Shown here piece after piece: positions 1-9,393 of a stretch of 57,981 nucleotides of DNA. The position numbers and the translations under genes are program-made. Position 1 is the stretch's first letter, and each line of letters begins with the position of its first letter. The notes below the pieces were generated by a model. It saw only the letters and a list, made by a program, of their open reading frames with translations, had not been told where the DNA came from and did not search any database. Source of the stretch: Chloroflexota bacterium (lineage in GTDB: Bacteria; Chloroflexota; Ktedonobacteria; Ktedonobacterales; Ktedonobacteraceae); assembly GCA_005881495.1 (NCBI GenBank), contig VBHI01000212.1:1-57981 (forward strand). The letters are read 5' to 3'.

Positions 1-498
1 GATGCGGAAGATGGCCGGTTCGGGAAAAGCGGAGTGCAGGATCTGATTGAGGGACTGAGCAGAGGCAAAGTCGCGCCCGAAAGGCTTCTCGATGATCACT
101 CGAGCATTGTTTGCGCTACCTGACTGTTCCAGTCCCTCGACGACGGGGCCAAACATGCTGGGCGGGATTGCCAGGTAGTACAGGGGATGCTGCGCGGGAC
201 CAAGCGCTTGACGTAGTTTTGTATAGGTTGCCTTATCGTGATAGTCGCCAGAGACGTACTGGAGCAGCGAGCATAGCTTCGCGAACGCGTCCTTGTCCAC
301 GCCGCCGTGCTCCGAGAGACTCTCATGGACATGAGCCTGCAATTGTTCGATGCTCCACGGCCTCCCTGCGACTCCAATAATGGGCATGTCGAGGTGACCG
401 CGCCGGATCATTGCCTGCAAGGCCGGGAAGATCTGTTTATACGCAAGGTCGCCCGTGACACCAAAGAAGACGAGCGCATCCGAATGGTTGTCTGTCAA
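1..498 (-). CDS. zwf: Glucose-6-phosphate 1-dehydrogenase, N-terminal part (cut by window edge)
   Basis: Oxidises glucose-6-phosphate to 6-phosphogluconolactone with NAD(P)+, the first step of the oxidative pentose phosphate pathway. About 166 codons are present and the C-terminal two thirds lie outside the window. The translation shows an N-terminal Rossmann motif (FFGVTGDLAYKQ) where the family has GASGDLxxK, then YYLAIPP and the conserved IIEKPFGRD segment. The start is inferred as TTG at 498-496, because AAGAAGG lies just upstream and no ATG exists in frame; a TTG start is allowed but unusual. It begins 11 bp after the stop of gnd on the same strand, so the two very likely form an operon. 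Identity is firm; the start is less so. Confidence 0.9.
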   Translation of the reverse strand, partial: MTDNHSDALVFFGVTGDLAYKQIFPALQAMIRRGHLDMPIIGVAGRPWSIEQLQAHVHESLSEHGGVDKDAFAKLCSLLQYVSGDYHDKATYTKLRQALGPAQHPLYYLAIPPSMFGPVVEGLEQSGSANNARVIIEKPFGRDFASAQSLNQILHSAFPEPAIFRI

Positions 499-509
499 GA
501 TGCACCTTC

Positions 510-1535
510 TTATCCTTGGTCATCCTTTTCCAGGTGGCCACCAAACTCGAAGCGCATAGCGGATAGCAGCTTGTCGGCGAAATCGGCTTCACCACGCGAG
601 CTGAAGCGTTCGTAGAGCGCTGCACTCAGCACATGGGCAGGAACGGACTCGTCGATGGCGGCGGCGATAGTCCAGCGTCCTTCCCCAGAATCCGATACTC
701 GGCCCGCGAAGTTGGCGAGATCGGGGCTTTTCAGGAGCGCGCTGGCCGTCAGGTCCAGCAGCCACGAGCCAACCACGCTGCCGCGACGCCAGACTTCAGC
801 CACGTCGGGAAGGTTGATGTCGTACTGGTAGTATTCTGGATTCCGTAGCGGGGATGTCTCAGCATCGATCGTTTGCTGCTGCTTGCCGACGTTGGCATTG
901 CGGATGATGTTCAAGCCCTCTGCGTAGGCAGCCATGATGCCATATTCGATGCCGTTGTGGACCATCTTGACGAAGTGGCCAGCACCGTTCGGTCCACAAT
1001 GCAGGTAGCCCTGCTCGGCAGTTCCCCCAATTTCCTCTCGCCCGGGTGTGCGAGATGCTACATTGGCGCCAGGAGCCAGGGTAGCGAAAATCGGGTCTAG
1101 ATGCTTGACGACCTCGTCCTCACCACCGATCATCAAGCAATAGCCGCGCTCGAGTCCCCAAACGCCGCCGCTCGTGCCAACGTCAACGTAGTGGATGCCG
1201 TGAGGCTTGAGCTCGGCAGCGCGCCGGATGTCATCATGATAGTAGGAGTTGCCGCCATCGATGACGATGTCACCGGGAGCCAGGTGCGGGACAATGGTGG
1301 CCAATGTTGTATCCACTGAGGCCGCCGGTACCATGAGCCAGATAGCGCGAGGCGTGGAAAGCTTACTGACAAGATCTTCTAATGACATTGCTCCCTGCGT
1401 GATGGCCCCGTCTTGCAGGAGTGTTTGGATGGTTTCCGCGTGGCGGACATAGCCGGTGATAGTATGACCCGCCCGTATCAACCGCTGTGACATGAAGGCG
1501 CCCATGCGCCCAAGCCCGATCAATCCGAGTTCCAT
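510..1535 (-). CDS. gnd: 6-phosphogluconate dehydrogenase, short decarboxylating type
   Basis: Oxidatively decarboxylates 6-phosphogluconate to ribulose-5-phosphate. The 341-residue product starts with the nucleotide-binding motif GLIGLGRMG. It carries the family signature around [19 protein letters not shown], where Lys and Asn act in catalysis and substrate binding, followed by an all-helical C-terminal domain. The length matches the short GndA/YqeC-like branch (about 300-340 residues), many of which prefer NAD+, rather than the 470-residue form; the cofactor is an inference. AAAGGAA precedes the ATG at a good distance. With zwf immediately downstream it supplies both dehydrogenases of the oxidative pentose phosphate branch. 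Confidence 0.93.
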   Translation of the reverse strand: MELGLIGLGRMGAFMSQRLIRAGHTITGYVRHAETIQTLLQDGAITQGAMSLEDLVSKLSTPRAIWLMVPAASVDTTLATIVPHLAPGDIVIDGGNSYYHDDIRRAAELKPHGIHYVDVGTSGGVWGLERGYCLMIGGEDEVVKHLDPIFATLAPGANVASRTPGREEIGGTAEQGYLHCGPNGAGHFVKMVHNGIEYGIMAAYAEGLNIIRNANVGKQQQTIDAETSPLRNPEYYQYDINLPDVAEVWRRGSVVGSWLLDLTASALLKSPDLANFAGRVSDSGEGRWTIAAAIDESVPAHVLSAALYERFSSRGEADFADKLLSAMRFEFGGHLEKDDQG

Positions 1536-1861
1536 ATGATGTTCCTTTCTGTTAATGCATCCGGTGGATGGTACAGTGACCGAAATGTTTTCTGAGCCTA
1601 CTATATCATAAAGTAATGTACATAGCGCAAGCGTGACCGGGCTTGAATAGCCTTCTAATGCTATTCAGCCGCTATAGAAACACGTTCAGCTAAGCGCAAC
1701 TGCTACAGTAACCAGCGGAATGAGCTTTGGAATATCGCACGAGTGGTAATTACCAACAAAGAAATAGTGCATTTGACACTCCTATTTCGTCACGCAGTTG
1801 TTTATACTCAATTATGTACCGTTGTGAAGTACATTTTACATGGAATGTTCATCCGTTTTCC

Positions 1862-1890
1862 TTGACAAATATCGGGGGGCTGCGTTAAGC
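1862..1890 (+). promoter_or_regulatory. Possible promoter for the sigma/CHAT/subtilase operon
   Basis: TTGACA at 1862-1867 is a perfect -35 match. A weak -10 (TAAGCT, 1886-1891, 18-bp spacer) follows. The gap between gnd and the sigma gene (1536-2178) holds no convincing reading frame. It also contains a weak AT-rich hairpin followed by T residues at 1943-1961 that could attenuate transcription. The long untranslated leader (about 280 nt) is notable, but the -10 match is poor. Confidence 0.35.
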
Positions 1891-2178
1891 TACAGGTGTT
1901 AGCTGAATTGTGACCAATAAATTAGAGAGCTTTCACCTCCACAAAACTTCATAGTTTTTTTGCTGGATCAGTTGTACGTGACGTACAGCATGAGCAGTAA
2001 CGCAGCAGGCCCATCAAGGAAAGTACAGGCACAACGGAATCCAACTTGCTTGATCGTGTTCGTAGAACGGTGATAGAGTGTTTGAGTTGTAGTGCTTTCC
2101 TGCGTCTATCAATATAACGGCCTGATTTTCGCAGGTGACTATCCTACTCCAGCCTGGCTGGAGAGAGAGGTCCAGAGC

Positions 2179-2859
2179 ATGGGTATTGAGATGGATAAAC
2201 ATACACAGGGAAAGAGCTTACAAGAGCTTACTGACCACTGTATGAGCGAAATACAGAAGTACAATCAAAGAAAGCCACACGACGACCAGTGCTGCCTGGA
2301 AATTTTTCGCCGGGCGATGTTGCAGAATAACTCTCACGCCTGGGAAATACTTATGGAGCGCTTTCATGGTATAGTTTTGAGCTGGGTGCGCCGTCATCCT
2401 CAAAGAGATGCAGCCTGTGCTATTGATAGCGAGGAAAATTATGTTGCGCTGACCTTTGAGCGCTTCTGGAAGGTCACCGTGCGCAACAAGAACCTGGAAT
2501 TTTCTTCGCTTGGTGGGGCCCTGGTTTTTTTGCGAGCTTGTGTAAATAGTGTTATCATAGATACATTACGAGCCCAGAAAGAGGTTCCAATACCGGAGAA
2601 CTTTGAACGCGTGGCGCCTGAGCCAGACGAGAGTTTCCAACGATGGGAGATCATCAGGGGTTTTATTCCCAGCGAACGCGAGCAGCGACTGGCGTATTTG
2701 CTGTATTATTGTGGCCTCAAGCCCCGGCAAATTGTGCAGTTTGTCCCGCAGGAATTCAACGATGTCCATGAGATCTTTCGCTTGACACGCAATATTATCG
2801 ATCGGTTGCGGCGCAATAGAGATCGACTGCGCTGGTTATTGGGCGGCGGTGAGTTTTAA
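2179..2859 (+). CDS. ECF-like RNA polymerase sigma factor, first gene of the CHAT-protease operon
   Basis: Predicted sigma-70-family (ECF-type) factor of 226 residues. A region-2-like helical segment (around AWEILMERFHG through FLRACVNSVIIDTLRAQK) precedes a linker and a region-4-like helix-turn-helix (from IPSEREQRLAYLLYYCGL to RNIIDRLRRNRDRL). It is divergent, so a database search would be needed to place it in an ECF group. I chose ATG 2179 because GAGAGAGG lies 9 bp upstream; the frame stays open to 2092 but without a site. The next gene encodes a double zinc-finger protein of anti-sigma type, followed by a caspase-like and a subtilisin-like protease. The factor is therefore probably held inactive until proteolysis or a conformational signal releases it. 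Confidence 0.75.
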   Translation: MGIEMDKHTQGKSLQELTDHCMSEIQKYNQRKPHDDQCCLEIFRRAMLQNNSHAWEILMERFHGIVLSWVRRHPQRDAACAIDSEENYVALTFERFWKVTVRNKNLEFSSLGGALVFLRACVNSVIIDTLRAQKEVPIPENFERVAPEPDESFQRWEIIRGFIPSEREQRLAYLLYYCGLKPRQIVQFVPQEFNDVHEIFRLTRNIIDRLRRNRDRLRWLLGGGEF

Positions 2860-2994
2860 GGGAACACACCATGCACATGTATGAAATTGAGACCCCAAAA
2901 AAACGTTTAGCTACGTTTATAAAGCAACACACACAGCAACAAGCCTGCTTGTTCCGTTAGTGAAATTCGTGCCGAGAATGAGGAAGTACTAACT

Positions 2995-3765
2995 ATGGAC
3001 TGTATGCACGCAATGGCCCCCAATGACGAGGAACTTTTGAGTTTTGCCCTTGATGAAGAAGCTCTGTCAGCGCCGACAAGAGAACACCTGGAACAATGCG
3101 AAATTTGCCAGCAGCGCCTGGCCAGGTACAAACAAGTCAACTCCTCCATTGTATCCCAGCTCTACCGCCGCCTGTGTCCCACTGGGACACAACTCAGTCT
3201 CTATTGCGCTGACCTGCTCCCAATCGAAGAACGAACGCGTGTAGCAGCCCATGTGTTAGATTGTCCTCTTTGTGCCGCCGAGGTAGCGGAAACACGTCGT
3301 TTTATGGCTACGCCCCTGCTGGAGCCGACTCCTGATGCATCACCCGCGGCGGCGGCGCGCCGCATCTATGCCACACTTTTCAGACAACAGGCACAACTGG
3401 TGCTGCGCAATGGGAACACTGTGCCCGAAAAAGCCTGGCCTCGGCAATACCGGGCTGAAGCTATCGATATCTCGCTCCACCTCTCGCGCGCTAGCAGCGG
3501 CGCATATATGTTGCTCGGCATCCTCACCAGCGCCGATAATTCAGAGAGCGTAGACGCCTTTGAGGGGGCGCGGGCGGAACTGTATGCCGCACAAAAAGAT
3601 GGTAGTATAGAAGAAAGAAAACCAGAAGAAGCCATTTGCCGTGCCGTAGTAGACGACCTGGGAAACATCGTATTCAGCGGGGTACCCGTAGGTGAATATA
3701 CGTTGGTCGTGCATCTACCAGATCAGGAAGTCATTATTGAAGGAATAAACATCGAACGCGGGTAA
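2995..3765 (+). CDS. Soluble double zinc-finger protein, probable anti-sigma factor
   Basis: A 256-residue protein with two H-x3-C-x2-C motifs (H31/C35/C38 and H86/C90/C93) typical of zf-HC2 anti-sigma domains; extra Cys at 61 and 71 may help bind metal. No membrane segment is visible, unlike most anti-sigma factors, so it should be cytoplasmic. The C-terminal part (about 125-256) ends in a beta-rich stretch (DDLGNIVFSGVPVGEYTLVV) like SpaA/Cna-B or carboxypeptidase-regulatory repeats. It lies 135 bp after the sigma gene and 62 bp before the CHAT gene. Likely role (inferred): sequesters the upstream sigma factor in the cytosol and may be a substrate of one of the two proteases encoded downstream. 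GAGGAAG precedes the start. Confidence 0.7.
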   Translation: MDCMHAMAPNDEELLSFALDEEALSAPTREHLEQCEICQQRLARYKQVNSSIVSQLYRRLCPTGTQLSLYCADLLPIEERTRVAAHVLDCPLCAAEVAETRRFMATPLLEPTPDASPAAAARRIYATLFRQQAQLVLRNGNTVPEKAWPRQYRAEAIDISLHLSRASSGAYMLLGILTSADNSESVDAFEGARAELYAAQKDGSIEERKPEEAICRAVVDDLGNIVFSGVPVGEYTLVVHLPDQEVIIEGINIERG

Positions 3766-3827
3766 CCTGCCCACTTATTTTTATGCTATTTCTGGGCAAG
3801 TTGGTCACTGGGGGCTAACTATCACAT

Positions 3828-6812
3828 ATGGAAGACGCCCTATTTCTACAACAGTTGCGCGACCTGAGCCTGGAGGATGGCCAGGCTTATATACAAACGC
3901 ATGCCGCCGAATTGATGGATCATGCTGCCTTTGGGGTTTTAATGTCCGATGATATCCTGGACCAATTGTATACAAACCCCTCTTTTTCTCTTAAACTATC
4001 TGAACTTCTAATTTTTTTGGGTGAACACCTTCACCATACCACCTCCCACGCTCTTGGTCTCAAGGCTAAGGGCGATGCATTGAGAGTCATCGGGCTTCAT
4101 CAAACCGCAATAGAATGCTTAGATGCTGCTGGTGAGGAATTTCTTCAACTAGGAGACGAGAGAAACTGGGCGAGCAGCCGTATCACTTATATTCTCTCTT
4201 GTGCTTGGCTTGGGCGCGTCGAAGAAGCACTATCTGAGGCAGTTCGCGCTCGCGACGTCTTTCATCGTCTTGGCGAGGACTACTGGGCCTGTGTAGTCGA
4301 TCATAATACTGCATACGTCTATGAGCAGGTAGGGCGATACCAGGAAGCGCTTGAGATTTACGAAAGAATATTGACTATCTATCCTATTCTGACCGATAAA
4401 GATGAGATACTCATCAAGCGTGCTATAGCTATGGCTCAAGTCAATCAATCATTAGACCTGGCTTTGCTAGGAAAATTTGAACAGGCATGCCGTATTCAGC
4501 AGCAGGCCCAGGATACCTTTGATGCTCTCAAAGAGACAAGTATGAGCGTCAACTCTGAGATCAATCTAGCGGATTTCGATTACACTCAAGGCTATTATGG
4601 CTTAGCACTTCAGCGTTATCATAAGGCCCGTGAAAGCCTGATGAAAAACGATATCGATGATCCTCTTCTGCTTGCGGTACTTAAGCTATGGATGGCTAAT
4701 TGTTTAGTGAAACTCAATAGGGCACAAGAGGCCTGTTTACTCGCAGAGGAGGCTATTGAGGTACATCGGCAAATTGGCACATCACTGCAGACCAGTAATG
4801 CGCTGCGTGAATACGCGACAACCCTTATCGCTTCAGGTAGATTGCAGGAAGCCTTGGATGTGCTTGATGAGGCAAGGATACTTTTTGACAAGGGAGGGCT
4901 TGACTATTATGCTGCCATAACGAAACTGCAGCAGACTGAAATTTTGCTAGAGTTCGGTTCCGGTGTTGAAGCATATAAGGAAGCCCGTATCCTTAAGGAG
5001 TATTTTGATGCCCGGAGTCTGGTGTCACGTTCGGTTCGTGCTAGCTTGATAATAGCCAGTGCTCTCATTGAAGAGGCACGCCAGACTGAGGCCCATCATG
5101 AGAAAGAACAGCAAAATTTGTTGGTACAGGAAGCTGTGTCGTTAGCTAAGTCGGCAGCATTTCAATCTCATCAGCACAATTTACAAGAAGAGGTTTATAA
5201 GAGTCATTACCTCCTGGGGCGACTTTTTACCCTGCAAGGTAATAACATGAAAGCTGCAAGGCACTATTTGGCTGCTATTGCTCAAATTGAACGCATTCTG
5301 GATAACCTTGCATATGACCTGTCACCCTCATTTTTACACAGCACGTGGGTCGTGTATGAAGACATGATCGCTCTCTGTCTTCAGCAATCTCAGTTTGAAC
5401 GTGCATTCAGCTATCTTGAACGAGCGCGCTCTATGGCTTTGCAGCAGTATCTCAACAAATCGAATATTTTGCAAGGTAAAAGAGAGGAACAGAGTGATAT
5501 TGCTTTTCCATTTACCACACAAGCGAATAGTGCTGCAATGTTACGGGTACAACAAGAACTCTATGATTGGCAAGGAAGATATCGCCAATACAGTTCGTTA
5601 CTTGCTGATGTCGATGGTCTGATGGTTTCTGCCCTTGATAGAGATTTTGCCCAGGCTGAACTGAAGCGATGTGAAGTGAAATTGAACGAACTCTTTGAAC
5701 GCCTGCACCTCTACCAGTCATACATAGACTTTACATTTCACAAAAAGAAAAGAGCGGTACGCATTACAAAACTCGGGGATATAGTTCAACTACGTCAGCA
5801 ACTGGCACCAGATCAATGCCTATTGGCGTACTTCATCAGTAAGGGGAAACTGGTTATCTTTGTAGCCACAAGAGAACAGCTTGTTACTTGTGAGAATCCG
5901 AGTGGTGCTGTACAACTGGAGTTTTTATTACCCTTACTACATGCCCATCTTCAGCCAGGTGGTTGGACTGACGCGCAGAGACCTCCGCAACAGGCTATTC
6001 GACGCTTGCTTCACAAACTTTATAATATATTAATTGCTCCAATTGTGCACCTGTTACCACAGCAATCCGGCAATTTGACCATCGTTCCTTATGGGCCATT
6101 GCATGAACTCCCATTCCATGCTCTGTTCGATGGGACACATTTTCTCGTTGAGCATTTCCAGATCAATTATTTGCCAGCGAGTAACCTGCTGTTGCATATG
6201 AATCAGCGTAACCAGGAGAAGGCCCAACGCTCAGATGGTGTGCCAGCGAACATAAAGCCACCATTAGTCTTTGGTTATTCAGGTAACGGTCAGTTGCAAC
6301 GTACTATCGAAGAAGGAAAGGTGCTGGCTGAAATCTTGGATGGACGTTGTTATCTTGAGGATGTAGCGACGATTACCCGGCTTATCGAGCAAGCACCTGG
6401 TAGTTCGATCATCCATATAGCGACTCATGGCCAGGCACGCCTGGATGCACCTAATTTTTCCTGTGTGCTCTTAGCTGATGGTCAGTTCAATGCAATCGAC
6501 GCGTTTAGCATGAATTTGAAAGGGTGTGAACTGGTAACATTAAGCGGCTGTGAGACGGGGAAAGCGCTTATCGGTGGAGGCGATGAGCAGCTAGGTCTGG
6601 GAAGGGCTTTCTTAGCTGCGGGGGCTGAATCACTGGTAATGAGCCTCTGGCCGGTGGAGGATAACGCTACTAATGACTTGATGAAACTATTTTACCGGCG
6701 TCTCTTGAGTGGGGATAGTAAGGTGCAGGCACTGCGCGCTGCGCAATGCAGCCTGTTAAACAGTGATTCCCCAATGTATACCCACCCTTTCACTCGAAAA
6801 TTGAACTACTAA
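3828..6812 (+). CDS. TPR-CHAT protein: caspase-like cysteine protease with TPR sensor region
   Basis: A 994-residue protein. Residues about 60-500 form many helical TPR units (for example ALRVIGLHQTAIECLDAAGEEF and YEQVGRYQEALEIYERIL). A helical linker with coiled-coil character follows, then a CHAT domain from about 640 to the end. The caspase-type dyad is visible: His867 in IHIATHGQ and Cys908 in LSGCETG. Downstream GLGRAFLAAGAESLVMSLWPV is the typical CHAT core, so the protease looks active. The C-terminus (MYTHPFTRKLNY) lacks the usual HPYYWAxF ending and may be a few residues short. Family knowledge: TPR-CHAT proteins are proteases triggered by a bound partner, as in separase relatives and type III-E Craspase. 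The start at 3828 has only a weak ribosome-binding site. Cleavage targets here are unknown. Confidence 0.88.
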   Translation: MEDALFLQQLRDLSLEDGQAYIQTHAAELMDHAAFGVLMSDDILDQLYTNPSFSLKLSELLIFLGEHLHHTTSHALGLKAKGDALRVIGLHQTAIECLDAAGEEFLQLGDERNWASSRITYILSCAWLGRVEEALSEAVRARDVFHRLGEDYWACVVDHNTAYVYEQVGRYQEALEIYERILTIYPILTDKDEILIKRAIAMAQVNQSLDLALLGKFEQACRIQQQAQDTFDALKETSMSVNSEINLADFDYTQGYYGLALQRYHKARESLMKNDIDDPLLLAVLKLWMANCLVKLNRAQEACLLAEEAIEVHRQIGTSLQTSNALREYATTLIASGRLQEALDVLDEARILFDKGGLDYYAAITKLQQTEILLEFGSGVEAYKEARILKEYFDARSLVSRSVRASLIIASALIEEARQTEAHHEKEQQNLLVQEAVSLAKSAAFQSHQHNLQEEVYKSHYLLGRLFTLQGNNMKAARHYLAAIAQIERILDNLAYDLSPSFLHSTWVVYEDMIALCLQQSQFERAFSYLERARSMALQQYLNKSNILQGKREEQSDIAFPFTTQANSAAMLRVQQELYDWQGRYRQYSSLLADVDGLMVSALDRDFAQAELKRCEVKLNELFERLHLYQSYIDFTFHKKKRAVRITKLGDIVQLRQQLAPDQCLLAYFISKGKLVIFVATREQLVTCENPSGAVQLEFLLPLLHAHLQPGGWTDAQRPPQQAIRRLLHKLYNILIAPIVHLLPQQSGNLTIVPYGPLHELPFHALFDGTHFLVEHFQINYLPASNLLLHMNQRNQEKAQRSDGVPANIKPPLVFGYSGNGQLQRTIEEGKVLAEILDGRCYLEDVATITRLIEQAPGSSIIHIATHGQARLDAPNFSCVLLADGQFNAIDAFSMNLKGCELVTLSGCETGKALIGGGDEQLGLGRAFLAAGAESLVMSLWPVEDNATNDLMKLFYRRLLSGDSKVQALRAAQCSLLNSDSPMYTHPFTRKLNY

Positions 6813-6903
6813 AAAAGCGAGTGCACTGCGTTCCATGGTCAGGGAAAGGATAAACTGCTATATGCCCTCCAGAGGGTGTTCGTTGTAAGCATGGAGGTAA
6901 GCA

Positions 6904-9135
6904 ATGTCCGTAACACAAGAACAAGTAAATTCACTTTGGTGGAATAGACCTGTGGTCTTCTGGCACGAAAATCAGGTTGCTCTTATATTTCACTCCGGCA
7001 TTGATCGTTCAGATGGAGTCGAGAATGTAATTGCTTCGTTGAAGCTCAACGATCTCAATCAATTCTTGCAAACAAGCGGCTTCAGTTTGAAGTCTTTTAC
7101 TGCGAAGGATGTTCCTCACCCGGAGGATACACGTCGAGAAGAGATTGAAAAACTCGAGGCGCAATTAGAGGCGCTTGAGGCTGAACTTGAAGCACTTGAA
7201 AGAACTACTCGCCGTCATGAATCATCTTTCTGGTCTCTACTTACTGATGGGGAAAAATATAAGACACCAGGAGAGAGAGAGATTGAAGAACTCGAAGGAA
7301 AAATCGAAGAGCTAGAGAGAGAGATTGAGAAACGCGAGCAAAGCCGCGACAACAACCCTCAGGCGGGAAACGCCTCTAACGGCCATGGGCAAGATGGTCA
7401 GGATGGGCAGGGGCAGCGAGACCGTAAGGGGAAAGACCTCAATAGCACGACCGGGAAGTACCTGTTCAATGCTCCTTCTGGCCAGGGTGCCATCGTGGTG
7501 TGCTTCTTTCATGGCCAGAGTTCCACCATGGCCTCTTCAATTTCAAACATGAAATCAATGATGGGAAGAGGCAGAAATGATAGCAGCGAGTCTGATAATA
7601 CGCAGGCTATCGTGACTCTAATCAATCGCAACCTGGAGAAACTCAGACGCGATGGAAGCATTCCTATTATCGCAGCCACGCCTAACTGGATCGGTGGTGG
7701 TACACCACCTGTAGGACATGGATGCCCCATTACGCCACCTATCCCGGTATCTGGGAGTGATGCCTGTGCTTCCCACCCTGGAAGCTGGCCTATCACATTG
7801 CCGGAACTCTCGCCCACTATGAATAGCTTGCAGGGCGATGGGGTAACGGTGTTCGTGCTGGATACCATCCCAGAACTTGAACAGATCAGGAAGGCTGCTG
7901 TGAAGGCTGCGGATAACAATTTGTTGCTGAAGGATATGGTTGAAAGGATGGATAACAGGATACCTTCACCTACACCGCCAGCGATTACGCCTCCCTCTAT
8001 CATTATTGATCACCAGCAGGTGCCGAAGAGGATAGCGACGAACATCCAGACTGGAAAGGATGTCTACCAGCGACTCTTTGGCTTTAAGATGCCCGATCAT
8101 GGCTTATTCGTTGCTGGAATTATCCATGATCTTGTCCCCCAGGCGAGAATCGAATGTATTCGCGTGCTCAATGATTCTGGTATAGGTGACTTTGCCATCA
8201 TCTGTAAGGCGCTCGAAGATATACAGGGGCGCATGGAGACGGAGCCGCAGAAACTAGGACAGGTTGTTGTGAATATGAGCCTGGTGATTACACCTGCGGA
8301 TGAAGAAATTGCGGGTCTCTGGTTTGGTGATGATTACACCTGTCACGCTGGTGACCTGGCGTCGATGATGCAAGAGGTGAAATTGTTGCGTCTTGGGTTA
8401 CATATGGTGATTCGAAGTCTGACCACGCAGGGAGCAGTAGTTGTGGCCTCCGCGGGTAATGACTCGAAAGCTGACCCACGTCTCAGTTCGATGGGTATGA
8501 ACATGGGCATGGATATGCCTTCGCGCCTGGGTCCACGCTATCCCGCGGCCTTCCCAGAAGTCATCTCGGCAGGGGCTGTCTTTAAGGATGGCAGCGCTGC
8601 CTCGTATAGTAACTTCCCAGCCTTGCCACCAAATCATAATGGCATCGCAACCCACGGTGGGGGCATGCCAACGCCTATACCCTATAATCCGGCAGCCACA
8701 CCTTCAGTGCCAATACCTCCTCCTGGTGCCAAAACCTGGGCCATTGTAACGGATGCTGTCATCGGAGTCTATAGCGCTGACACATACTCGATGCTCTCGG
8801 CTTCTGACTTACCTCCGGATGATTATCCGGCTCCCGCAGACAGTAATGCCTGGGCCTACTGGTCGGGAACGTCGTTCGCCACACCCGTCATCAGCGCTGT
8901 AGCTGCGCGCGCGCTGCAAGGGCTTCGCCTCGGTGTTGTATTATCCAGTAAATCGGTACGGGATATTATCACTACAGCTAGTGGACAACAGGCAATCCTG
9001 GCTGGCGGAACAACCCTGAGTAACAACACTGGTTTTGGGGTGGGTGTAAGTGTGCTTACGGCAGAGCAGAATTGCCAACCCGCGGCAAAGGATGCAATAC
9101 TGTCAGGAACGAGTGGTGTGACAAAGACCAGTTAA
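6904..9135 (+). CDS. Subtilisin-like (S8) serine protease with N-terminal coiled coil
   Basis: A 743-residue protein with no signal peptide, so probably cytoplasmic. Residues about 75-155 are a charged heptad-like coiled coil (IEKLEAQLEALEAELEALE). A low-complexity Gly/Gln/Asp linker follows. The S8 domain spans about 310-705 with Asp320 (VFVLDT), His399 (DHGLFVAG), the oxyanion Asn in SAGNDS and Ser657 in SGTSFATP, so the triad is intact. There is an insertion between Asp and His. A perfect GGAGG precedes the ATG. It lies 91 bp after the CHAT gene and shares its orientation. It could be activated by CHAT cleavage or act on the zinc-finger protein; both are inferences. No inhibitor propeptide is obvious, which fits control by a partner rather than by export. 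Confidence 0.9.
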   Translation: MSVTQEQVNSLWWNRPVVFWHENQVALIFHSGIDRSDGVENVIASLKLNDLNQFLQTSGFSLKSFTAKDVPHPEDTRREEIEKLEAQLEALEAELEALERTTRRHESSFWSLLTDGEKYKTPGEREIEELEGKIEELEREIEKREQSRDNNPQAGNASNGHGQDGQDGQGQRDRKGKDLNSTTGKYLFNAPSGQGAIVVCFFHGQSSTMASSISNMKSMMGRGRNDSSESDNTQAIVTLINRNLEKLRRDGSIPIIAATPNWIGGGTPPVGHGCPITPPIPVSGSDACASHPGSWPITLPELSPTMNSLQGDGVTVFVLDTIPELEQIRKAAVKAADNNLLLKDMVERMDNRIPSPTPPAITPPSIIIDHQQVPKRIATNIQTGKDVYQRLFGFKMPDHGLFVAGIIHDLVPQARIECIRVLNDSGIGDFAIICKALEDIQGRMETEPQKLGQVVVNMSLVITPADEEIAGLWFGDDYTCHAGDLASMMQEVKLLRLGLHMVIRSLTTQGAVVVASAGNDSKADPRLSSMGMNMGMDMPSRLGPRYPAAFPEVISAGAVFKDGSAASYSNFPALPPNHNGIATHGGGMPTPIPYNPAATPSVPIPPPGAKTWAIVTDAVIGVYSADTYSMLSASDLPPDDYPAPADSNAWAYWSGTSFATPVISAVAARALQGLRLGVVLSSKSVRDIITTASGQQAILAGGTTLSNNTGFGVGVSVLTAEQNCQPAAKDAILSGTSGVTKTS

Positions 9136-9223
9136 TATTTCCGAGAGGGACATTTTGAGTGTTGCTTTTCTTTAAAAAAGGACAGAAGCTATACTCTAAA
9201 GACGTGAGATACACGTCAAAATC

Positions 9224-9284
9224 AGAAAGAGAGCCAGGGGCCGAGCATTCGCAACGCGAATGCTCGGCCCCTGGCTCTCTTTCT
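9224..9284 (+). terminator. Perfect 29-bp inverted repeat closing the CHAT-protease operon
   Basis: Arms 9224-9252 and 9256-9284 are exact reverse complements with a 3-nt loop (AAC). The right arm ends in a T/C-rich stretch (CTCTCTTTCT) rather than a clean T tract. It most likely terminates the operon, but it is far longer and more perfect than an ordinary terminator, so it might also be a mobile palindrome. The gap 9136-9586 holds no reading frame I can support. Confidence 0.6.
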
Positions 9285-9347
9285 GGTCCTACTTAATTCC
9301 GCGCTATAGTGTGCGTCGACCGAAACCGCCTCTGCCAGTGACAAAGA

Positions 9348-9393
9348 GCCCGCCGCAAGCTGCGGGGTTTCCAATCCCAGCAGTGAGGCGGGC
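9348..9393. repeat. Hairpin with GCCCGCC/GGCGGGC arms
   Basis: Seven-base arms at 9348-9354 and 9387-9393 enclose an imperfectly paired interior (GCTGCGGGG...CCCAGCAG). It is followed by GGGCTTTTTG, which could terminate transcription rightward. Its look also recalls subterminal hairpins of IS200/IS605 elements, but no tnpA or tnpB is adjacent. Confidence 0.4.

Noticed and set aside
7509..8003. Minus-strand frame inside the subtilase gene
   Set aside because: It is the antisense of a region coding for the S8 protease; the residue pattern reflects the codon bias of the opposite strand.
9348..9393. End of an IS200/IS605 element carrying tnpB
   Set aside because: The hairpin looks similar, but no tnpB remnant can be read on either side, so I list it only as a hairpin.
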